DNA from: Gemmatimonadota bacterium
Lineage (GTDB): Bacteria; Gemmatimonadota; Gemmatimonadetes; Gemmatimonadales; GWC2-71-9
Assembly (NCBI GenBank): GCA_003221825.1
Contig: QHUE01000263.1
Coordinates: forward strand, 1 to 6,641
DNA length: 6,641 nt
Direction: 5' to 3'
The notes under the pieces are model-generated. The model worked only from the letters and a program-made list of their open reading frames with translations, was not told the DNA's origin and ran no database searches. Each line of letters starts with the position of its first letter. Positions within the stretch are counted from its first letter, which is position 1. Positions 1-4,006 of the stretch are shown here, in pieces. A program made the translations under genes and the position numbers.

Positions 1-294
1 GTAAGGGATCTGTCGCAGGGCGTTCCACACGCGGTGCTCAAAAGCGGAGCCGAGGGCTTCGAGCGGCAGGTCGAACGTGGTGCGCGTGCGCGCGAAGTAC
101 TCCTCGAGCTGCTGCCGCGCGCGCGCGAGCACCTCGGCAGCCGGCCCTTCCCTGGCTTCCACCCAACCCGCCTGGTGCGTCGGCGCGGGCCCGCGGCGCG
201 ACGTCGGGAAGAAAACGCCGGTGAGCGCGGTGTCGGAGGCGGTGAGGACGAGCTCACCGACGGGGGTAACGAGGCGGGTGAAGGTCAAGGCCAT
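1..294 (-). CDS. ogt: Methylated-DNA--[protein]-cysteine S-methyltransferase, 5' part (cut by window start)
   Basis: The reverse strand reads as 98 codons from an ATG at 294-292 to the window edge without a stop. Proteins of the Ogt/MGMT family repair O6-alkylguanine in DNA by moving the alkyl group to their own cysteine, in a suicide reaction in the cytoplasm. What is visible is the N-terminal domain, with the typical TPVGELVLTASD strand motif at residues 10-21, then LEEYF at 63-67 and FDLPL at 74-78. The start of the DNA-binding domain follows as FEHRVWNALRQIPY at 85-98, matching the family motif FxxxVWxxLxxIPYG. The catalytic PCHRV motif should lie further downstream, outside the window, so activity cannot be judged. 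The gene is divergent from the cutC-like gene across 30 bp. No Shine-Dalgarno sequence precedes the ATG. The family assignment rests on these motifs; ogt and MGMT-type names are interchangeable here. Confidence 0.87.
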   Translation of the reverse strand, partial: MALTFTRLVTPVGELVLTASDTALTGVFFPTSRRGPAPTHQAGWVEAREGPAAEVLARARQQLEEYFARTRTTFDLPLEALGSAFEHRVWNALRQIPY

Positions 295-300
295 GTGCTG

Positions 301-315
301 GATAATATACCTATC
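301..315. promoter_or_regulatory. AT-rich block in the divergent ogt/cutC gap, possible -10 elements
   Basis: GATAATATACCTATC is the only markedly AT-rich stretch in this GC-rich neighbourhood and fills half of the 30-bp gap between the two divergent starts. On the minus strand TATTAT (307-302) is a good -10 match and would place transcription start almost at the ogt ATG, implying a nearly leaderless mRNA. On the plus strand GATAAT (301-306) would start transcription about 12 bases ahead of the cutC GTG. The ends form a 4-bp inverted repeat, GATA/TATC. No convincing -35 element is seen for either direction, so this is a suggestion from position and composition only. Confidence 0.35.
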
Positions 316-324
316 TTCCGCCTC

Positions 325-845
325 GTGACCGTTCTCATCGAAGCAGCCGTCGAGTCGCTGGACGCGGCACTCGCGGCCGCCGAGGGGGGCGCGCACCGCC
401 TCGAGCTGTGCACGGACCTCGCGCACGGCGGCACCACCCCCGACGTGCAGCTGCTCCGCGCCTGCCGGTCGCAGCTCGTCATCCCGATCTTCGTGCTGGT
501 GCGACCGCGGGCGGGCGACTTCGTCTACACGCCTGCCGAGCATCGCACCATGCTCGAGCAGATTCACCGGGCCAAAGACGCGGGGGCTCGGGGCATCGTG
601 ACCGGAGCACTCTCCGCCACCCAGCACATCGCCGAGACCCTAACAGCCGAGCTGCTCGACGCCGCGCTGCCGCTGCCGGTGACGTTCCATCGCGGCGGAT
701 CGAGATCCTCGCCGGCGGCGGGATCACTCCCGACAACGTCGCACGGCTCGTGCACGACACGGGGGTGCACGAGGTGCATTTCAGTGTGAAGGAAGCGGAG
801 AAAGTGCGGAGCGTACTCAGTTCGTTGAACGCCGGAGCTGTTTGA
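325..845 (+). pseudogene. cutC: CutC-family copper homeostasis protein, broken by an internal out-of-frame deletion
   Basis: CutC proteins are cytoplasmic TIM-barrel proteins of about 240-250 residues linked to copper handling, although the bacterial role is debated. Starting at GTG 325, 123 residues follow the family closely: TVLIEAAVES at the start, GGAHRLELCTDLAHGGTTP at 21-39, VLVRPRAGDFVY at 57-68, GIVTGAL at 90-96 and LPVTFHR at 117-123 (R123 at 691-693). The expected continuation (AFD..., with the helix leading to a VLTSGG-type motif) is missing. Instead the family's C-terminal part, RIEILAGGGITPDNVARL through EVHFS, resumes at 696 in another frame and ends at TGA 843-845. About 50 residues are lost, judged against the E. 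coli protein as remembered. The original frame reads on into unrelated sequence to 789. The first 291 bases of the longer open frame (from 34) lie antisense to ogt and are not part of the gene. No Shine-Dalgarno sequence precedes the GTG. Confidence 0.82.
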
Positions 846-1230
846 CGAACTGTCGCTGGAACCACGAGAGCCCACGCGCTCGCAGCTCGCCCCAACGCAA
901 GCCCGTGAGCTCCTTCACCAGCCGATAGCACGCACTCGGATGGCGGCGAGATCGGAACGCTAGGTAGCAGAGCGACACGCCCTCTTGCTCCGCCGTTCGC
1001 AACCACGATTCCAGCCTTGCCCACTCCGCCAAGCGGTGCAACGGGGGGAGTCCGGCCTGTTTCAGAATCCGCGCCAGCTTGAAACGGTTGGGGAGGCCGA
1101 GTTGCCGAGCCACTTCCCGCGTCGGTCCGATGGATCCTTCGGAGAGGAACACGGCTTCCACGACGACGCGCGGAACGAGCGTCATCTCAGGACGAAGAGT
1201 CCGGATCAAGACCAGCGCGTCACCGAGCAT
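817..1230 (-). CDS. Small AraC-type helix-turn-helix DNA-binding protein
   Basis: A 137-residue protein containing little beyond a bipartite helix-turn-helix. The first HTH lies around residues 34-60 (IGPTREVARQLGLPNRFKLARILK) and the second around 76-116, with the AraC-like pattern SLCYLAFRSRRHPSACYRLVKELTGLRWGELRARG at 86-120, whose ELTGL corresponds to the conserved end of AraC-type domains. AraC-type regulators are usually about 250-300 residues with a sensing domain; here only about 30 residues precede the HTH, so no ligand domain is present. The frame is closed by a TAG at 1251-1249, only six codons ahead of the ATG, so the start is well bounded unless upstream sequence was lost. The 3' end overlaps the end of cutC by 29 bp in convergent orientation. 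Targets are unknown; the divergent SH3-domain gene at 1317 is the nearest candidate. No clear promoter or Shine-Dalgarno sequence is visible in the 86-bp gap 1231-1316. Confidence 0.72.
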   Translation of the reverse strand: MLGDALVLIRTLRPEMTLVPRVVVEAVFLSEGSIGPTREVARQLGLPNRFKLARILKQAGLPPLHRLAEWARLESWLRTAEQEGVSLCYLAFRSRRHPSACYRLVKELTGLRWGELRARGLSWFQRQFVKQLRRSTN

Positions 1231-1316
1231 GTGATTCGCGAGGAAGCGCTAAAAATGCCGCGCCGAAGGAACATCGGCAAATGGTGCTCAATCTGTGCTA
1301 GCCAATATGAGCAGCC

Positions 1317-2019
1317 ATGTCCATGATGCGCTGCATGAAACGATTCCTCGCGACGGTCGCGTTCGTTCTCCTTGCGACCCGAGCGGCCGCGCAGGCGGCA
1401 ATCGTGACCCGCAACGTAAACCTGCGCGAGGGTCCCTCGACAACGTCCGCAATCAAGCAGAAGCTCGAGCCGCCCGACGAGCTCACGCTCCTCGATTCGA
1501 CCCAGACCAACGGCTATTACGAGGTTCGCGTGGCCGGAGGTGAGCAGGGCTGGGTCTGGGCGCGCAATGTGCGCATCACCGGGGGCGGGGGCCCACCCGC
1601 GATGTTCCACGGCTGCCCGCCAGAAGGGCTCGCAGTGCAGGAGTATCGTAAGGAATCCAATCGCAAGAAGAATCGGATCACCCGTCCGCAAGCGGCGGAC
1701 ATCGACGCGGGTGCCACGATTGACAGCGTGCTGCACACCGGCGACGACCGGACCCGGTGGAGCGATACCCGAGGCGCGTCGCCGCTGGCGGTCGTTCATG
1801 GGCCAGCAAGGTGCTGATTGGACGACCCGCACGCTCAAACAAACGCTCCTGGGCCACTGGGTGCGCTTCACCGGCTGGCTGTTCTGGGATTTCGAGCACG
1901 CGGACGCTTCCGAGCACACCAACGCCGGCGCGAGCGGAAATTGGCGGGCAACAGCCTGGGAGATTCATCCCATCACACAGATCAAGCTCTGCCCGGGCTC
2001 ACCGCAAAACTGCGACTAG
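1317..2019 (+). pseudogene. Secreted SH3-domain protein, broken by an internal out-of-frame deletion
   Basis: The first part reads from ATG 1317 (or ATG 1326 or 1335; the last gives the cleanest signal peptide, beginning MKRFLATVAF and ending around AAAQA). It then forms a bacterial SH3 domain at residues 28-88, with NVNLREGPSTTS at 33-44 and the closing GWVWARNVRI at 78-87. A conserved tail with CPPEG at 100-104 and NRKKNR at 115-120 follows, up to DDRTRWSDTRGA at 143-154. From there this frame gives unrelated residues and stops at 1817. A second frame resumes at about 1780 with RRWRSFMGQQGADW, then GHWVRFTGWLFWDFEHA and a characteristic NWRATAWEIHPITQIK, ending at TAG 2017-2019. As I recall this family, a Cys-containing, His-containing segment should lie between the two parts and is absent. 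The two halves together look like one periplasmic or secreted protein whose middle was deleted. It heads a plus-strand cluster with the next two genes (14-bp gap to the next ATG). Confidence 0.72.
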
Positions 2020-2022
2020 CGC

Positions 2023-2028
2023 GGAGGA
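2023..2028 (+). promoter_or_regulatory. Shine-Dalgarno sequence for the Pro-rich lipoprotein
   Basis: GGAGGA lies 5 bases ahead of ATG 2034. It fixes the start well inside a longer open frame that begins at 1818 and overlaps the SH3-domain gene. Confidence 0.75.
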
Positions 2029-2033
2029 CTGCC

Positions 2034-2351
2034 ATGCCGACGAAACTTGGAATACGAGTGGTGTTGGGATTCGGGATGCTGACCGTCCTCGGGTGTCCGG
2101 GCGGCTCCAAACAGAGTGGAAGTGCACCGGACAGTACAACGGCGGCCCCGGCGGCCCCGGCGACGCCGACCGATACGCAGCATCGGACCCACGCCATGCC
2201 GCCGCAGCCATCCGATTCGGGGCCGATCCCGCCACGGCCCCCGAGCGCACCGACTGGTGCTGCGGCCGCACCTACCACTCATCGGACGATCCCGCCTCGG
2301 GCGCCGTCCGATTCGGGCGCGATACCGCCCCGGCCGCACCGTCCGAACTGA
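2034..2351 (+). CDS. Small proline-rich lipoprotein
   Basis: A 105-residue protein with a lipoprotein signal: positive N-terminus (K4, R8), hydrophobic core VVLGFGMLTVL at 9-19 and lipobox V18-L19-G20-C21. Residue 22 is Pro rather than Asp, so there is no inner-membrane retention signal of the classical kind. The mature part (about 84 residues) is built of Ser, Thr, Ala and Pro and is probably unstructured. It holds two copies of an approximately 20-residue unit: HRTHAMPPQPSDSGPIPPRP (50-69) and HRTIPPRAPSDSGAIPPRP (83-101). Such Pro-rich segments often act as wall- or periplasm-spanning linkers. No enzyme motif is seen and no family is recognised. A strong Shine-Dalgarno sequence precedes it, and the next gene starts 7 bases after its TGA, so the two are very likely cotranscribed and possibly translationally coupled. 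Confidence 0.68.
   Translation: MPTKLGIRVVLGFGMLTVLGCPGGSKQSGSAPDSTTAAPAAPATPTDTQHRTHAMPPQPSDSGPIPPRPPSAPTGAAAAPTTHRTIPPRAPSDSGAIPPRPHRPN
2181..2336 (+). repeat. Two imperfect ~60-bp direct repeats coding Pro-rich units
   Basis: Copy one is 2181-2240 and copy two is 2280-2336. Both open with CATCGGAC and share the core TCCGATTCGGG followed by codons for I-P-P-R-P. The second copy is one codon shorter. They encode the HRT...PSDSGxIPPRP units of the lipoprotein and could expand or contract by slippage or recombination. Confidence 0.7.
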
Positions 2352-2358
2352 GCCCCTA

Positions 2359-2988
2359 ATGCTCACCGACGGCGAAAAACAGCAGGCGCTCGAGCAGGAG
2401 AAGTTCATCGCGGACGTTCTCAAGATCCGGAGAACGCCGCCGCGGGAGAAGAAGTGGTGGACGATACCGGCCATCACAACGACAATCACCGCGGTGCTGA
2501 CGGTGGCGGTCACGTCCCTAGGCACGTACTACATGCAGACACGTCTCAAATCACAGGAGTTCGCGCTCTCGCGGCAGGATCTGCGATTGACTCAAACGCG
2601 GGACGCCATGATCACCGTCTACGAGCTGTTGGCGACGCTGCTCAAGGGGACGGAGGACCGCGCCAAGATGGCGGCGGGCCAATACGATGCACTGCCCGAC
2701 AGCATGTTCAATCGCATCGTACAAGAGACCAATACGATCGATGACCGCTGGCGCCGCGAGCGGGAGACCGCCGAAGCAGGCGTGTACCTATACTTTGGCG
2801 ATCGTCCCGAGACGGTTGCAGAGTGGGTCAGAACTCGAAGCCAGATGCAGATCTACGCCGATTGCGCGGAGCAAGCGTACGGGACTGCGCGACGCACAAA
2901 TACCCATGTCGTGAATGCCTGTAATCGCGAACGAATCGCCGCCGAGAGCTCGTTCGCGGCGGCTTCGAAGGCCTCGGCGCTGGGATAG
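2359..2988 (+). CDS. Single-pass membrane protein with coiled-coil-like extracytoplasmic part
   Basis: A 209-residue protein of no recognised family. Residues 1-35 are charged and probably cytoplasmic (EKQQALEQEKF, then RRTPPREKKWW). Residues 36-58 form one membrane segment rich in Thr, Val and Ile. The part after it starts with a charged, Gln/Arg/Leu-rich stretch (60-110) that looks helical and may form a coiled coil. Two cysteines, C169 and C188, in the exported part could form a disulfide. The start ATG 2359 lies 7 bases after the stop of the lipoprotein gene; no Shine-Dalgarno sequence is visible, which favours coupling. The upstream part of this open frame (from 2116) lies inside the lipoprotein gene and is not coding. 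The last 15 or so residues (SSFAAASKASALG) are antisense to a conserved stretch of a zinc-ribbon gene, so the native C-terminus may have been lost at a join near 2945. Function unknown; an envelope role is inferred from context. Confidence 0.62.
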   Translation: MLTDGEKQQALEQEKFIADVLKIRRTPPREKKWWTIPAITTTITAVLTVAVTSLGTYYMQTRLKSQEFALSRQDLRLTQTRDAMITVYELLATLLKGTEDRAKMAAGQYDALPDSMFNRIVQETNTIDDRWRRERETAEAGVYLYFGDRPETVAEWVRTRSQMQIYADCAEQAYGTARRTNTHVVNACNRERIAAESSFAAASKASALG

Positions 2989-3071
2989 CCATAGAGGATG
3001 GGGAGCACGTCTGTGGCGTGACAATGAGGGCACGCGGGCCCTGTAGGGTAAACCGGACGTGATGCGGTCAT
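2853..3071 (-). pseudogene. Remnant of a small zinc-ribbon protein gene, 3' half missing
   Basis: From an ATG at 3071-3069 the minus strand reads MTASRPVYPTGPACPHCHAT, followed by VLPILYGYPSAEAFEAAA. This matches, from memory, the N-terminal half of a widespread small (about 70-80 residue) uncharacterised protein family with CPxC...PIxYGxPxxExxEAAxxGExxLGGC and a second CxxC near the end. Here the family pattern holds to about 2945. After that the frame runs antisense through the neighbouring membrane-protein gene to a stop at 2853 and shows neither the GEVxLGGC stretch nor the second zinc knuckle. With only one C-x2-C pair, zinc binding would not be expected. It is divergent from the dehydrogenase gene (108 bp away). 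No strong Shine-Dalgarno sequence is seen. The open frame extends upstream to 3164, but homology starts near the ATG chosen. Confidence 0.52.
2926..2958. repeat. 9-bp perfect inverted repeat
   Basis: CGCGAACGA (2926-2934) is repeated inverted as TCGTTCGCG (2950-2958) with 15 bases between. It sits inside the 3' end of the membrane-protein gene, where the homology of the antisense zinc-ribbon remnant ends. No T-run follows on either strand, so it is not a typical terminator. Confidence 0.6.
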
Positions 3072-3169
3072 CGGAGTCTTATGATGAAGATGCGGCTGGG
3101 GAGGTGAGGTAACGGATCGCCGACGGAACGATGAGCGGTCACGTATTGTTGTCCCGGGCATCACCTTCC

Positions 3170-3174
3170 GGAGA
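3170..3174 (+). promoter_or_regulatory. Shine-Dalgarno sequence for the dehydrogenase
   Basis: GGAGA lies 4 bases ahead of ATG 3179 and supports this start over the ATG at 3131, which would add 16 residues before the first strand of the Rossmann fold. Confidence 0.6.
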
Positions 3175-3178
3175 TTCC

Positions 3179-3976
3179 ATGTCGCAGACGGTTTTGATCA
3201 CGGGCGCGTCATCCGGCATCGGACAGGCGACGGCACGGCTCCTTGCCGAGCGCGGGTTTACGGTGTTCGGGACGGCGCGCAAGCCTGAGATCGCGCAGTC
3301 GCACGGCGTCACCATGGTGGCGCTCGACGTGCGCTCGGATGAGTCGGTCCGTGCCTGCGTCGAGCAGGTCATCGCGAAGGCCGGCCGGATCGACGTGCTC
3401 GTCAACAACGCGGGCTATGCCGTCACCGGCGCGGCGGAAGAGACAAGTGTCGACGAGGCCAAGGCGCAGCTCGAGACCAACTTTTTTGGCGCCGTACGCA
3501 TGGTGAATGCAGTGCTTCCCGGCATGCGTGCGGCCGGAGCGGGCAAGGTCATCAACATCAGCTCGCTCGCCGGCAACACGGCCATTCCCTACAGCGCCTT
3601 CTACTCGGCGAGCAAGTTCGCGCTCGAGGGATATTCCGAGTCGCTGTGGTACGAGGTCCGGCCGTTTGGCATCAGCGTGAGCCTGGTCGAGCCGGGATTC
3701 GTGAACACACCGATCGGCGAGGCTTCACCGGCCGCCGCACGGCCGCTGGCCGCGTACGATGCGACGCGCAAGAGCATGCTCGCGGCGTTTGGTCACGCCC
3801 TCGAGGCCGGCATTCCGCCCGAGCACGTGGCGCGGCGCGTGCTCCAGGTCATCGAGCAGCCGAACCCGGGATTGCGCTATCGCGTGGGCGCGCAGGCGAC
3901 GTGGTTGCCCCGGCTGCGGAACGTCGTGCCGTGGGCGGTGTACGCGGCTGGCGTAAGGAAGACGTTCGCCGTCTAG
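3179..3976 (+). CDS. Classical short-chain dehydrogenase/reductase (SDR)
   Basis: A complete 265-residue NAD(P)-dependent oxidoreductase of the classical SDR family, cytoplasmic and without a signal peptide. The cofactor motif TGASSGIG is at residues 8-15; Arg34 directly after the second strand (FGTAR) favours NADP over NAD. D50 (ALDV) and NNAG at 76-79 stabilise the Rossmann core. The catalytic tetrad is complete: N101, S129, Y142 and K146 within YSASK. PGFVNT near residue 180 is the usual post-catalytic PG motif. Together with the FGTARKP segment, this arrangement resembles the retinol-dehydrogenase/17-beta-HSD-like bacterial SDRs, but the substrate cannot be read from the sequence. The gene is complete and frame-consistent, unlike its left neighbours. 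It ends 30 bp ahead of the Gly-rich lipoprotein gene on the same strand with no terminator between, so cotranscription is possible, though no functional link is evident. Confidence 0.92.
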   Translation: MSQTVLITGASSGIGQATARLLAERGFTVFGTARKPEIAQSHGVTMVALDVRSDESVRACVEQVIAKAGRIDVLVNNAGYAVTGAAEETSVDEAKAQLETNFFGAVRMVNAVLPGMRAAGAGKVINISSLAGNTAIPYSAFYSASKFALEGYSESLWYEVRPFGISVSLVEPGFVNTPIGEASPAAARPLAAYDATRKSMLAAFGHALEAGIPPEHVARRVLQVIEQPNPGLRYRVGAQATWLPRLRNVVPWAVYAAGVRKTFAV

Positions 3977-3997
3977 GATCACTCCCCACGCCCTGCT

Positions 3998-4004
3998 GGA
4001 GGAG
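3998..4004 (+). promoter_or_regulatory. Strong Shine-Dalgarno sequence for the Gly-rich lipoprotein
   Basis: GGAGGAG, ending 2 bases ahead of ATG 4007 (its GGAGG core is 4 bases away), is the best ribosome-binding site in the window and marks the start at the lipoprotein signal sequence. Confidence 0.75.
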
Positions 4005-4006
4005 TT

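Noticed and set aside
34..324. Upstream extension of the cutC open frame to an ATG at 34
   Set aside because: It lies wholly antisense to the ogt coding region, has no CutC similarity, and the family N-terminus (TVLIEAAVES) starts at 325.
690..700. Programmed ribosomal frameshift in cutC
   Set aside because: There is no slippery sequence, and about 50 conserved residues are missing at the join, which a frameshift cannot account for.
479..1024. Minus-strand open frame of 181 codons
   Set aside because: It lies antisense to cutC and in another frame of the HTH gene; low-complexity Arg/Ala/Ser composition typical of GC-rich shadow frames.
2116..2358. N-terminal extension of the membrane protein
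   Set aside because: This frame overlaps the Pro-rich lipoprotein gene, is Arg-rich and without motif, while ATG 2359 gives a sensible membrane-protein N-terminus.
2926..2958. Terminator for the membrane-protein gene
   Set aside because: The hairpin lies before the stop codon and no T-run follows, so only an inverted repeat is reported.
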